Below the pieces are notes generated by a model, which had not been told where the DNA came from, searched no databases, and saw nothing but the letters and a program-made list of their open reading frames with translations. From Roseiarcus sp050010035 (GTDB lineage Bacteria > Pseudomonadota > Alphaproteobacteria > Rhizobiales > Beijerinckiaceae), in assembly GCA_050010035.1 (NCBI GenBank), contig JBEKLU010000003.1, positions 41,411 through 105,410 of the forward strand: DNA of 64,000 nt, in the 5' to 3' direction. The translations under genes and the position numbers were made by a program. Numbering within the stretch: position 1 is the stretch's first letter; each line of letters starts with the position of its first letter. Shown piece by piece: positions 45,840 to 54,536 of this stretch.

Positions 45840-46457
45840 ATGGCCAGGCTCTCCGCCCTCGCGCGGTTCGTCGTTCTCGAATTCGGCCCGCTCGTCGCGT
45901 TCTTCATTCTCGCGCTGACCCTCGGCGTGAAGGCGGCGATCGTCGGCTCGATCCTCGTCATCGCAGCCGACGCCGTCTGGCGCCGGCTGCGGCGTCTCGC
46001 CTTCACTCGGCTCTATCTTCTGACCAGCGGCCTGACGCTCACCTTCGGCGCGATCGACCTCTTCTCGGCGCAGCCGTTCATGCTCAGTTACGAAGCGGTC
46101 GTCACCAACGCCGCGACGGGGGCGGCCTTCGTCGTCGGCGCGTTCGGCGCCAAGCCGCTCATCCAGGAGGTCGCCGAGCAACGCGTGGGCAAGCCGTTTC
46201 CGAAGAGCTCCGACGTCCGGCGCTTTTTCCAGATCTTCACGCTGTTCTGGGCGACCTATTTCTTCGCCAAGGCCGTCATCTTCTTCTGGCTGGCATGGAC
46301 CCTGCCTTTGACGCAGGCGATGGCGCTGCGCTCGATCGTGGGCGGGATCAGCCTCGGCCTGATGATCGCCGTCAGCGTGACCCAGGGGCGGCGGATGTTC
46401 TTCCTCTGCCGCCGGCTGGGACTTCTGCCGGCGTCGGCCGGGCAAGCCGGCGGTTGA
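45840..46457 (+). CDS. YciB/septation protein A-like membrane protein
   Basis: This 205-residue integral membrane protein has about five to six helices and the IspZ/YciB landmark LEFGPLVAFFILALTLGV followed by DLFSAQPFML-type loops. ATG 45840 (MARLSALARF) is chosen; GTG 45819 adds seven residues. YciB affects cell-envelope and septation in E. coli. Here it sits in a regulated operon, unlike the usual housekeeping location, so it may be a paralogue with a different job. Confidence 0.8.
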   Translation: MARLSALARFVVLEFGPLVAFFILALTLGVKAAIVGSILVIAADAVWRRLRRLAFTRLYLLTSGLTLTFGAIDLFSAQPFMLSYEAVVTNAATGAAFVVGAFGAKPLIQEVAEQRVGKPFPKSSDVRRFFQIFTLFWATYFFAKAVIFFWLAWTLPLTQAMALRSIVGGISLGLMIAVSVTQGRRMFFLCRRLGLLPASAGQAGG

Positions 46458-46476
46458 GACGAGGGAAGGCGCGCCC

Positions 46477-47025
46477 ATGACCATCAGCCCCAACGAAGCC
46501 GGCGCGATGCTCGCGGACGTCGAGGCGATCGTCGCCCGCGTCAAGCAATCGCGAATCTATCGCCAGTCGAGCGCTATCCTGATGCTGTGGGGCGCGATCG
46601 TCGTCGCCGGCAATCTTTCTTGTCTGGCGGCGCCGCGCTGGTCGGGCGTGGGCTGGCTGGCGGCGGATGCGCTCGGCGCCGCGGCGACCTTCGCGATGCT
46701 GCGCCGGCGGTCGTCGCCTGGAGCGCGATTTCCCTCACGCTTTCTCGGCGCCTTCGCGCTCTTTTTCGTCTTCGGCTTCGTCTGGAGCGAGGCGATCGGC
46801 CGGTTCGGGCCGCGCGAACTCGACGCCTTCTGGCCGACCCTGTTCCTGTTCGGCTACGCGCTCGCCGGCCTGTGGTTCGGCGCCGCCTTCGCCGCGCTCG
46901 GCCTCGGCCTCAGCGCGCTGATCGTCGCGGGATATTTCTGGTCGGGCGAATGGTTCAATCTGTGGCTCGCCGTCGTCAACGGCGGCGGCTTCGTCCTGTG
47001 CGGCCTGTGGATGCGGCGGGCCTGA
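46477..47025 (+). CDS. Hypothetical multi-pass membrane protein
   Basis: This 182-residue protein has a soluble N-terminus (about 1-30, with a short helix EAGAMLADVEAIVARVKQS) and five to six transmembrane helices. It starts 19 bases after the YciB-like gene and ends three bases before the winged-helix gene, so it is in the operon. The family is not recognised. Membrane proteins paired with a small winged-helix regulator are a recurrent arrangement, but no function can be named. Confidence 0.8.
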   Translation: MTISPNEAGAMLADVEAIVARVKQSRIYRQSSAILMLWGAIVVAGNLSCLAAPRWSGVGWLAADALGAAATFAMLRRRSSPGARFPSRFLGAFALFFVFGFVWSEAIGRFGPRELDAFWPTLFLFGYALAGLWFGAAFAALGLGLSALIVAGYFWSGEWFNLWLAVVNGGGFVLCGLWMRRA

Positions 47026-47028
47026 ACG

Positions 47029-47325
47029 ATGAGCGCGCCCGACGAAACGATCCACCAACCGGTCCGCCTGCGCATCATGGCCGCCCTGACGGCGCTGAGT
47101 GCGAGCGACGAGGGGCTCGATTTCGCGCATCTGAAGACGCTGACCGGCGCGACCGACGGCAACCTCGGCGCCCATATCGATCATCTCGCCAGAGCCGGCT
47201 ACGTCGAGGTCGCCAAGGCCTTCGTCGCGCGCCGGCCGCGCACCACCGTCAAGGCGAGCCCCTCGGGGCGCGCCGCCTTCGACCGGCACGTCGCGTTCCT
47301 GCGCGAGATCATCGCGCGGAGCTGA
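47029..47325 (+). CDS. Winged-helix transcriptional regulator
   Basis: This 98-residue protein is almost entirely one winged helix (HTH_34/MarR-like): HQPVRLRIMAALTAL, then LTGATDGNLGAHIDHLARAG as recognition helix region, and ARRPRTTVKASPSGRAAFDR as wing. It is last in the operon and is the best candidate to bind the 44,781-44,812 palindrome and repress the operon. It has no effector domain, so it may sense a ligand through dimer contacts. Confidence 0.85.
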   Translation: MSAPDETIHQPVRLRIMAALTALSASDEGLDFAHLKTLTGATDGNLGAHIDHLARAGYVEVAKAFVARRPRTTVKASPSGRAAFDRHVAFLREIIARS

Positions 47326-47462
47326 GGGGCGGCGACCGGCACCACGGCCAAAACAATTTTCGCTTCCCGGACCTCGGAAAGCGTCGCCGATTCCTGGTAT
47401 GACGCGACTCTTCGCGCCAAGCGGCGCCTCTGCCGCCGCGAAGCGCCGTCGGGGAGTTTCTG

Positions 47463-48665
47463 ATGTCCGAGGCCTTCTTGAGCCATTTACGGTCGGTTCT
47501 CGCCGAGATCGACGCCGCCGGCCTTTTGAAGCGCGAGCGGCTGATCGCCGGCCCCCAGGGCGGGCGCATCCGCATCGCCGGCCCGCAGGGCGAGCGCGAG
47601 ATGGTCAACCTCTGCGCCAACAATTACCTCGGCCTCGCCGATCATCCCGAGATCGTCGCGGCGGCCAAAACTGCGCTCGACCAGTTCGGTTTCGGCATGG
47701 CCTCGGTGCGCTTCATCTGCGGCGCGCAGACGCTGCACCGCGAGCTCGAGCTGGCCATCGCCGGGCATCTGGGCAAGGACGACGCCATCCTGTTCGCCGC
47801 CTGCTTCGACGCCAACGGCGGTGTCTTCGAGCCGCTGCTCGGCGAAGAGGACGCCATCGTCTCCGACGCCCTCAACCACGCCTCGATCATCGACGGTGTG
47901 CGCCTGAGCAAGGCGCGCCGCTATCGCTACGCCAACTCCGACATGAACGAGCTGGAGGACCGTCTGAAAGAAGCCGACGCGGCGGGCGCGCGCTTCAAGC
48001 TGATCGCCACCGACGGCGTGTTCTCGATGGATGGCTATGTCGCCAAGCTCGCGGACATCTGCGCTCTCGCCGAGCGCTACGGCGCGCTGACGCTGGTCGA
48101 CGATTGCCACGCCACCGGCCACTTGGGCGAAAAGGGCCGCGGCACGCCTGATCTGACCGGCGTCGGCGCGCGCGTCGACATCGTCACCGGCACCTTCGGC
48201 AAGACCTTGGGGGGCGCCATGGGCGGCTTCGTCGCCGCGGCGCAGCCGATCGTCGATCTGCTGCGCCAGCGCGCGCGCCCCTATCTCTTCTCCAACAGCC
48301 TCGCCCCGCCGGTGGTCGGCGGCTCGCTGAAGGCGCTCGAAATCGCCATCGCGGCGGACGATAGGCGCGCGCTTCTGCAAGCCCATGCGCGCCGCTTCCG
48401 CGCCGGGCTCGAAAAAGCCGGCTTCTCGGTGCTGCCGGGGCAAACGCCGATCATTCCGGTGATGCTCGGCGAGGCGCGCCTCGCCCAGGACCTCGCGCGC
48501 GCGCTCGACGAGCGCGGCGTCTACGTCGCCGGCTTCTTCTTCCCCGTCGTGCCGAAAGGCGCCGCGCGCATCCGCACCCAGATGTCGGCGGCGCTGACGA
48601 CGCAAGACGTCGACTTCGCCGTCGCCGCCTTCGCCGACGCCGGCAAGGCGCTCGGCATCCTCTGA
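47463..48665 (+). CDS. kbl: Glycine C-acetyltransferase (2-amino-3-ketobutyrate CoA ligase)
   Basis: This 400-residue PLP enzyme splits 2-amino-3-oxobutyrate with CoA into glycine and acetyl-CoA. The alpha-oxoamine synthase features are ANNYLGLADHPE, DDCHATGHLGEKGRG and the PLP lysine in TGTFGKTLGGAMGGF. It lies 17 bases upstream of tdh, forming the standard threonine degradation pair. The start, ATG 47463, and the length match E. coli Kbl. Confidence 0.97.
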   Translation: MSEAFLSHLRSVLAEIDAAGLLKRERLIAGPQGGRIRIAGPQGEREMVNLCANNYLGLADHPEIVAAAKTALDQFGFGMASVRFICGAQTLHRELELAIAGHLGKDDAILFAACFDANGGVFEPLLGEEDAIVSDALNHASIIDGVRLSKARRYRYANSDMNELEDRLKEADAAGARFKLIATDGVFSMDGYVAKLADICALAERYGALTLVDDCHATGHLGEKGRGTPDLTGVGARVDIVTGTFGKTLGGAMGGFVAAAQPIVDLLRQRARPYLFSNSLAPPVVGGSLKALEIAIAADDRRALLQAHARRFRAGLEKAGFSVLPGQTPIIPVMLGEARLAQDLARALDERGVYVAGFFFPVVPKGAARIRTQMSAALTTQDVDFAVAAFADAGKALGIL

Positions 48666-48682
48666 CCCCGGAGACACGATCC

Positions 48683-49726
48683 ATGAAAGCGCTGGTCAAG
48701 GAAAAGGCGGAGCCCGGCCTGTGGCTCGCCGATGAGCCCAAACCGCAGATCGGGCCGGACGACGTGCTGGTGAAGGTCCACAAGACCGGCATCTGCGGCA
48801 CCGACGTCCACATCTTCAACTGGGACGAATGGGCGCAGAAGACGATCCCGACGCCGATGACGATCGGCCACGAATACGCCGGCGAGATCGTCGAGCTCGG
48901 CGCCAACGTCAAGCGCCTGAAGCTCGGCCAGCGCGTCTCGGGCGAGGGCCATGTGATCGGCATGAGGAGCCGCGCCTCGCGCGGCGGGCGCTATCATCTC
49001 GATCCCGAAACGCGCGGCATCGGCGTCAACATCCCCGGCGCCTTCGCCGAATTCGTGCGCGTGCCCGCGTTCAACATCGTGCCGCTGCCCGACGATGTCG
49101 ACGACGAGCTCGGCGCCATCCTCGATCCCCTCGGCAACGCCGTTCACACCGCGCTGACCTACGACCTCGTCGGCGAGGACGTGCTGATCACCGGCGCCGG
49201 GCCGATCGGCATCATGGCCGCCGCGGTCGCGCGCCATGTCGGCGCGCGCCATGTGGTGATCACCGACATCAACCCGCGCCGCTTGGCGCTGGCGACCACC
49301 GTCGCCGACGTCGTCGCCGTCGACGTTTCGCGCCAGGACCTGCGCGAGGTGACGAGCCGCCTGAAGATGACCGAAGGCTTCGACGTCGCGCTCGAAATGA
49401 GCGGCGCGCCGGCCGCCTTCGATCAACTCCTGGAATCGGTGGTGACGGGGGCGCGCGTCGCGCTGCTCGGCCTGCCGGCCAAGCCGACGATGATCGACTG
49501 GAGCAAAGTCATCTTCAAGCAGCTCACCCTCAAGGGCATCTACGGGCGCGAGATGTTCGAGACCTGGCACAAGATGATCGCCATGCTGCAGAGCGGCCTC
49601 GACGTGCGCAAGGTCATCACCCACCGCCTGCCGGCGAGCGAGTTTCTGACCGGCTTCGAGACCATGCGGCGCGGCGAGTGCGGCAAGATCGTGCTCGATT
49701 GGACGGGCGTCGACGCGGCGCCGTGA
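48683..49726 (+). CDS. tdh: L-threonine 3-dehydrogenase, lacking structural zinc cysteines
   Basis: This 347-residue NAD-dependent dehydrogenase makes 2-amino-3-oxobutyrate from threonine. Catalytic zinc residues are kept (Cys38 in GICGTDVHIFN, GHEYAGE at 62-68) as is the NAD loop GAGPIG. The structural zinc loop is replaced: where E. coli has four cysteines (CGHCRNC...C), this protein reads VIGMRSRASRGGRYHLDPET (91-110) with none. Flanking GEGH and RGIGVN are intact, so it is a substitution and not a deletion. It is paired with kbl. Confidence 0.93.
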   Translation: MKALVKEKAEPGLWLADEPKPQIGPDDVLVKVHKTGICGTDVHIFNWDEWAQKTIPTPMTIGHEYAGEIVELGANVKRLKLGQRVSGEGHVIGMRSRASRGGRYHLDPETRGIGVNIPGAFAEFVRVPAFNIVPLPDDVDDELGAILDPLGNAVHTALTYDLVGEDVLITGAGPIGIMAAAVARHVGARHVVITDINPRRLALATTVADVVAVDVSRQDLREVTSRLKMTEGFDVALEMSGAPAAFDQLLESVVTGARVALLGLPAKPTMIDWSKVIFKQLTLKGIYGREMFETWHKMIAMLQSGLDVRKVITHRLPASEFLTGFETMRRGECGKIVLDWTGVDAAP

Positions 49727-49737
49727 CGGACGCGCTT

Positions 49738-49800
49738 CGCGCCCCCTCTCCCGCTCACAGGAGAGCTCCTGGGGTGAGGGCGTTCCGCGAAGACGCCTCG
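49738..49800. repeat. Dispersed palindromic repeat between tdh and GNAT gene
   Basis: This contains CCCCTCTCCCGCTCACAGGAG and a later GGGGTGAGGGCG segment, a hairpin-prone repeat of the type that is common between Rhizobiales genes. It may act as a transcription end for kbl-tdh. It is a different family from the 4,077-4,312 repeats. Confidence 0.6.
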
Positions 49801-49843
49801 GGCGCTATTCCTCCCGGGGACGACCCAATTCCCGCGAGTCGAG

Positions 49844-50317
49844 ATGTCCGATCTGCGAATGCGCCCGCTTGGCCCCGCCGACGCGCCCGCCGCCGCCGAA
49901 CTCATCCGCGAAGCCTTCGCCGCGCAAAGCCTCGCAACCGACCCGCCGCCCTCGGCGCTGCGCGAAACCGCTGCGAGCGTCGCCGCGCATCTTGCCGAGG
50001 GCGGCGGCGCGGCGCTCGAAGCGGGCGCTCGGCTGATCGGCCTGGTGCTGTGGGCGGAGCGCGACGGCGGCCTCTATCTCGGCCGCCTCGCGGTCGCGCC
50101 GGCGTGGCGCGGCCGCGGCGCGGCGCGCGCCCTGATCGCGGCGGGCGAGGCGGAAGCGCGCCGCCGCGCCCTGCCCCGCCTCCACCTGCGCGTCCGCCTC
50201 GCGCTCGACGACAACCGGCGGCTGTTCGAGGCCTGCGGCTTTGTGGCGGTCCGCGAGGGCGCGCATCCGGGCTATGCGGAGCCGACGTTCGTGGTGATGG
50301 AGAAGGCGCTGGGGTAG
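49844..50317 (+). CDS. GNAT-family N-acetyltransferase
   Basis: This 157-residue acetyltransferase has an acetyl-CoA-binding region LGRLAVAPAWRGRGAARALI (GxGxA-type Q/RxxGxG loop) near residue 88. A C-terminal FEACGFVAVREG segment completes the fold. The start is ATG 49844. Substrate cannot be predicted; neighbours are unrelated. Confidence 0.9.
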   Translation: MSDLRMRPLGPADAPAAAELIREAFAAQSLATDPPPSALRETAASVAAHLAEGGGAALEAGARLIGLVLWAERDGGLYLGRLAVAPAWRGRGAARALIAAGEAEARRRALPRLHLRVRLALDDNRRLFEACGFVAVREGAHPGYAEPTFVVMEKALG

Positions 50318-50464
50318 GAAGATTCGGTGGTCGGTTTTCGCGGCTCTTCAATAGCCGCGTGCTTGACCTGTCTCAATGCCGATCGGGCCGATGTCGTCTA
50401 ACCTAACTTAAATATGGAAGCGCGCGAACGTTGCCGGCGCGGGGCGCGCTGAAGGTGGTGGCCT

Positions 50465-51100
50465 ATGCGTCGTTCCGTGGATCAGGGGATATTGCGCGGC
50501 GGAATGTCGCGTCGTTCGTTCCTGAGCGGGACGGGCGCGGCGGCGGCCGCGACGGCGGCCCTGGAAAGCGCCTTTACGAGCATCGCGCAAGCTGCGGGGG
50601 ATGCCGCCGGCCCTGAGGTCGTTGGCCCCGACGCGACGCCTTTGGCGTTGCGGGTCAATGGGGTGACGCAGGCGGTGGCGGTCGAGCCGCGAGCCACTTT
50701 GGCCGAGGTCTTGCGCGGCCCGCTCGGTTTGACCGGTACGAAGATCGGCTGCGATCGCGGCGCGTGTTCGGCCTGCACCGTGCTCATCGATGGCGCGCCG
50801 GTCGCCTCGTGCTCGATCCTCGCCATCGACGTCGGCGACCGGGCGATCACCACCATCGAAGGTTTGGCCCGCGACGGCGCGCTGCATCCGGTGCAGGAGG
50901 CCTTCATCACGCACGACGCGCTGCAATGCGGCTATTGCACGCCGGGTCTGGCGCTGACTTGCGCGGCCCTCCTGGAGCGCGTCCCGCATCCGAGCGAAGC
51001 GGACGTCAAGGCCGCCATCAGCGGCCACCTTTGCCGCTGCGGCGCCTATCAGCACGTGGTCGAGGCCGTGCTCGCCGCCGCTGCGGCAGGGAGGGGCTGA
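50465..51100 (+). CDS. Periplasmic molybdenum hydroxylase, [2Fe-2S] subunit (PaoA-like)
   Basis: This 211-residue protein has a Tat signal (GMSRRSFLSGTGAAAAATAA). The plant-type cluster follows (CDRGACSACTVL, then ASCSI), then the second cluster (CGYCTPG and HLCRCGAY). It exports the folded complex across the membrane and relays electrons. It overlaps the large subunit by one base (TGATG). The signal and gene order identify a PaoABC-like aldehyde oxidoreductase rather than cytoplasmic xanthine dehydrogenase. Confidence 0.94.
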   Translation: MRRSVDQGILRGGMSRRSFLSGTGAAAAATAALESAFTSIAQAAGDAAGPEVVGPDATPLALRVNGVTQAVAVEPRATLAEVLRGPLGLTGTKIGCDRGACSACTVLIDGAPVASCSILAIDVGDRAITTIEGLARDGALHPVQEAFITHDALQCGYCTPGLALTCAALLERVPHPSEADVKAAISGHLCRCGAYQHVVEAVLAAAAAGRG

Positions 51101-53487
51101 TGGCTGCGCAACAGCAAGATTCGCCCCGGCGTGAAACGCTGGCGTTCGGCATGGCCGGCGCGTCGCTGGCGCAAGTCGAGCGCGCGGTTCCCGCCGACGA
51201 GGCGCCGCCGCTGGCGCCCAACGCCGAGCTCGCCCAGATCGGGAAGCCGGCGCGGCGCTGGAACGGCGTCGAGAAAGTGACCGGCGCCGCACGCTTCACC
51301 GCCGATGTCGATCTGCCCCGCCTGCTGCACGCGCGCCTGCTGCGCGCGCCGCTGCCGCACGCGCGCATCGCCGCCATCGACGCCAGCGCGGCCGAGCGCC
51401 ATCCGGGCGTGCGCGCGGTGCACGTGATCCTCGGGCCGCACGGCGGCGGAACGGCGTCGGTCTCGGCGGACGAAGACGTCCAGGCGACGCGCCGCATCGA
51501 ACAGCCGGTCGCGCTCTATGCCGGCATGGCGGTGGCGGCGGTGGCCGCGGTCACTCCGGAGGCGGCTGAGCAAGGCGTGCGGCTGATCAAGGTCGATTGG
51601 CGGCCGCTGCCCTTCGTCGTCGACATGGACGACGCGCGCGCCGCGGGCGCGCCGGTGGTGTTCGAGAAGTTGGACGTGCAGGCCGGCTTCGGCGCCAGCG
51701 GCCTGGTGACCGCCGGCTTGCCGCTCGTCGGCAATGTCCGCGGCCCGGCCGCAGAGACGCGGGGCGACGCAAAGGCGGGCTTCGCGGCGGCGGACGTCGT
51801 CGTCGAGGGCGAGTATCGGACCCAAGCGCAGTCCCATTGCTGCATGGAGCCGCACGGCGTCGTCGCCGACTGGCGGGCGGACGGGTTGACCGTCTACATT
51901 TCCACGCAGTTCACCGCCGGCGTGCGCGAGGAATTGGCGCGCGTCTTCGGCCTGCCGCTCAATCGGGTGCGGGTCGTCGTCGACGCGATGGGCGGCGGGT
52001 TCGGCTCGAAGGCCACGCTCGGCTACTACGGTCTCGCCGCGGCGGCGCTGTCGCGCAAGGCCGGCGCGCCGGTCCGCCTGGTGCTAGACCGCCAGGAGGA
52101 GCAGGTCGATTCCGGCTACCGGCCGGCCACATGGCAACGCCTGCGCATCGGCGCGCGGCGCGACGGAAGCCTCAGCGCGATTTCGCTTCTGTCCTATGGC
52201 AGCGCCGGCATAGCGCTCGGCGCCGGGGTCGGCAATGTCGCCTCGCGTCTGTACACGTGCGCCAACTACGAAGACTCTCACTACGACGTCCTCATCAATT
52301 CGGGACCCGGCTGCGCCATGCGCGCGCCGGGGGCGGTGCCGGGGGCGTTCGCCCTGGAGCAGGCGATCGACGAATTGGCCGAAAAGCTCGCCATGGACCC
52401 GATCGCGCTGCGCGACCGGATCGACGCCAGCCCGGCGCGCCGCGAGGAACGGCGCATCGGCGCGGAGCGCATCGGCTGGAGCCGACGGCATGCGCCCGGC
52501 GCCGACAAAGGGCCGATCAAGACCGGGCTCGGCATGGCGCAGTCGCTGTGGGGCGCGAATGTGCAGATCAATTCCGCCTGCGAGGTGCGCGTGCTGCGCG
52601 ACGGCTCGGTGGAGGTTCGCTCCAGCGTGCAGGACATCGGCACCGGGACCGGCACAGTTCTCGCGCAGGTGGTCGCCGAGGAACTCGGCCTGCGCGCACA
52701 AGACGTGAGGGTGCGCATCGGCGACACCGATTTCCCTGAAGGCCCCGGCTCGGGCGGCAGTCGCGCGACGGCCTCGATCACGCCGCCGGCGCGCAACGCC
52801 GCCTGCAAGGTTCGCCGGCACTTGTGCGCGCTCGCCGCGCCGATCCTCGGCGTGGAGGCCGACGACTTGGAGGCGCGCGGCGGCCGCATCGTCTCGCGCA
52901 GCGACCCTAAACGCGCGATGGCGTTCCGCGAGGCGGCGGCGAAGATGCGCACCGAACAGTTCGTTGCGATCGCTTCGCGCGCCGACGACTATGCGGGCTT
53001 CCGTTCGCGGGCGGGCGACAGCGCCGCCGCGCTGAACGACATCGGCGGCGTGCAATTCGCCGCCGTGACAGTGGACACGGAGACCGGGCTCGTGCGCGTC
53101 GAGCGCGTGGTCGCCGCGCACGATTGCGGCCGCCCGATCAACCCAAAGCAGATCGAAAGCCAGGTGCACGGCGGCGTCATGCAGGGCCTGGGCTACGCCC
53201 TGATGGAGGAGCGCATCCTCGACCGCCAGACCGGCCGCGTCGTCAACGCGGATCTCGATCGTTACAAGATGCCCGGCGTCCACGAGGCGCCTGAGATCGA
53301 CGTGCTGCTGATCGAGAATTATCAAGGATTCAGCGCGACCGACGCCTACGGCGTCGCCGAGCCGGCGACCATTCCCACCGCGCCGGCGATCGCCAACGCG
53401 ATCTACAACGCGATCGGCGTGCGGCTGCGCGCGCTGCCGATGAACCGCGCCGCGACCCTGGCCGCCCTGGCGGCGAGGAGGACCTGA
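51100..53487 (+). CDS. Periplasmic molybdenum hydroxylase, Mo-binding subunit
   Basis: This 795-residue catalytic subunit binds the Mo-pterin cofactor. Motifs are VDAMGGGFGSKATL, RAPGAVPGAF, QDIGTGTGTVLAQVVAEELG and GSGGSRATAS. The active-site glutamate is in AYGVAEPATIP. It has no signal of its own and so must be co-exported with the Tat-tagged small subunit. It is coupled to the small and FAD subunits by TGATG overlaps. The substrate is unknown, most likely an aromatic or aliphatic aldehyde. The C-terminal region is complete. Confidence 0.94.
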   Translation: MAAQQQDSPRRETLAFGMAGASLAQVERAVPADEAPPLAPNAELAQIGKPARRWNGVEKVTGAARFTADVDLPRLLHARLLRAPLPHARIAAIDASAAERHPGVRAVHVILGPHGGGTASVSADEDVQATRRIEQPVALYAGMAVAAVAAVTPEAAEQGVRLIKVDWRPLPFVVDMDDARAAGAPVVFEKLDVQAGFGASGLVTAGLPLVGNVRGPAAETRGDAKAGFAAADVVVEGEYRTQAQSHCCMEPHGVVADWRADGLTVYISTQFTAGVREELARVFGLPLNRVRVVVDAMGGGFGSKATLGYYGLAAAALSRKAGAPVRLVLDRQEEQVDSGYRPATWQRLRIGARRDGSLSAISLLSYGSAGIALGAGVGNVASRLYTCANYEDSHYDVLINSGPGCAMRAPGAVPGAFALEQAIDELAEKLAMDPIALRDRIDASPARREERRIGAERIGWSRRHAPGADKGPIKTGLGMAQSLWGANVQINSACEVRVLRDGSVEVRSSVQDIGTGTGTVLAQVVAEELGLRAQDVRVRIGDTDFPEGPGSGGSRATASITPPARNAACKVRRHLCALAAPILGVEADDLEARGGRIVSRSDPKRAMAFREAAAKMRTEQFVAIASRADDYAGFRSRAGDSAAALNDIGGVQFAAVTVDTETGLVRVERVVAAHDCGRPINPKQIESQVHGGVMQGLGYALMEERILDRQTGRVVNADLDRYKMPGVHEAPEIDVLLIENYQGFSATDAYGVAEPATIPTAPAIANAIYNAIGVRLRALPMNRAATLAALAARRT

Positions 53488-54524
53488 TGGCGATGAACCG
53501 CTTCGAGTGGATGAGCGCGCGCACCGTCGCCGAAGCGGCCGGCGCGGCGTCGACGACCGTCGCCGAGGCGATGCTGGCGACGCACGGCGACGCCGCGCGC
53601 CCGGCGGACGTCCTGAAGGCGGGGGGGATCGATCTCATCGATCTGATGAAGGAGGGCCTGCTGGCGCCGCGCCGGATCGTCAACCTGCGCGCCGTGCCCG
53701 GCCTCGACGCCATCGCCGAGGACGGCGCCGGCGGCTTGCGGATCGGCGCCATGGCGACCCTCGAACAGGCGGCTGCGGACCCACGGGTGCGCCAGCGCTA
53801 TACCGCGCTGGCCGAGGCGCTCGCCGGGTCGGCCAGCCCGCAGATCCGCGCTGTCGCGACGTTGGGAGGCAATATCCTGCAACGTCCGCGCTGCTGGTAT
53901 TTCCGCTCCGACGCGCAGCGCTGCCTGCGCCGCGGCGGCGGGCGCTGCTTCGCCATCCACGGCGAGAACCAATACCACGCGATCTTCGCCAACGAGGTCT
54001 GCGCCGTCGTGCATCCGTCGACCGCGGCCACCGCGCTCGTCGCGCTCGACGCCCGCATCGAACTCGTCGACGCCGAGGGCGAGACGCGCCGGCCGCGGCT
54101 CGACGAATTCTTCGTCGCTCCCGAGATCGACGTGCAGCGCGAGAACGATCTCAAGCCGGGCGAGGCGGCCACCGCCGTGCTGCTGCCGCCCGCTGCCCCC
54201 GGCGCCGCCTCCGCGCACCTGCGCGAAGGCGACAAACTGTCGTTCGACTGGCCGATCGCCGACGTCGCGGTGGCGCTGGAGCGCGACGATGAGAAGCGCT
54301 GCCGCCGCGCCGTCGTGGTCCTGGGCGCCGCGGCGGCGGTTCCGCGCCGGGCGCGCGCCGCCGAGACTCTGCTGGCGGGCAAGGCGATCGACGAGACGCT
54401 GGCGCGCGCGGCGGGCGAGGCCGCGCTGGACGGCGCCACGCCGCTCGCCAAGAACCGCCACAAGCTGCCGATCTTCGCCGTGCTGGTGCGCCGCGCCGTG
54501 CTGCGCGCCGCCGGCCAGGGATGA
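53487..54524 (+). CDS. Molybdenum hydroxylase FAD/[4Fe-4S] subunit (PaoB-like)
   Basis: This 345-residue subunit has a FAD-binding region (PRRIVNLRAV, IGAMATLEQA and AVATLGGNILQRPRC). A cluster of cysteines (C-WYFRSDAQR-C, then GGGRC, and NEVC) matches the extra [4Fe-4S] cluster of PaoB and 4-hydroxybenzoyl-CoA reductase. It is the third gene of the operon. It supplies FAD to the exported complex and probably passes electrons to the SagB-like gene product or the respiratory chain. Confidence 0.92.
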   Translation: MAMNRFEWMSARTVAEAAGAASTTVAEAMLATHGDAARPADVLKAGGIDLIDLMKEGLLAPRRIVNLRAVPGLDAIAEDGAGGLRIGAMATLEQAAADPRVRQRYTALAEALAGSASPQIRAVATLGGNILQRPRCWYFRSDAQRCLRRGGGRCFAIHGENQYHAIFANEVCAVVHPSTAATALVALDARIELVDAEGETRRPRLDEFFVAPEIDVQRENDLKPGEAATAVLLPPAAPGAASAHLREGDKLSFDWPIADVAVALERDDEKRCRRAVVVLGAAAAVPRRARAAETLLAGKAIDETLARAAGEAALDGATPLAKNRHKLPIFAVLVRRAVLRAAGQG

Positions 54525-54536
54525 GGAGACGCCGCC

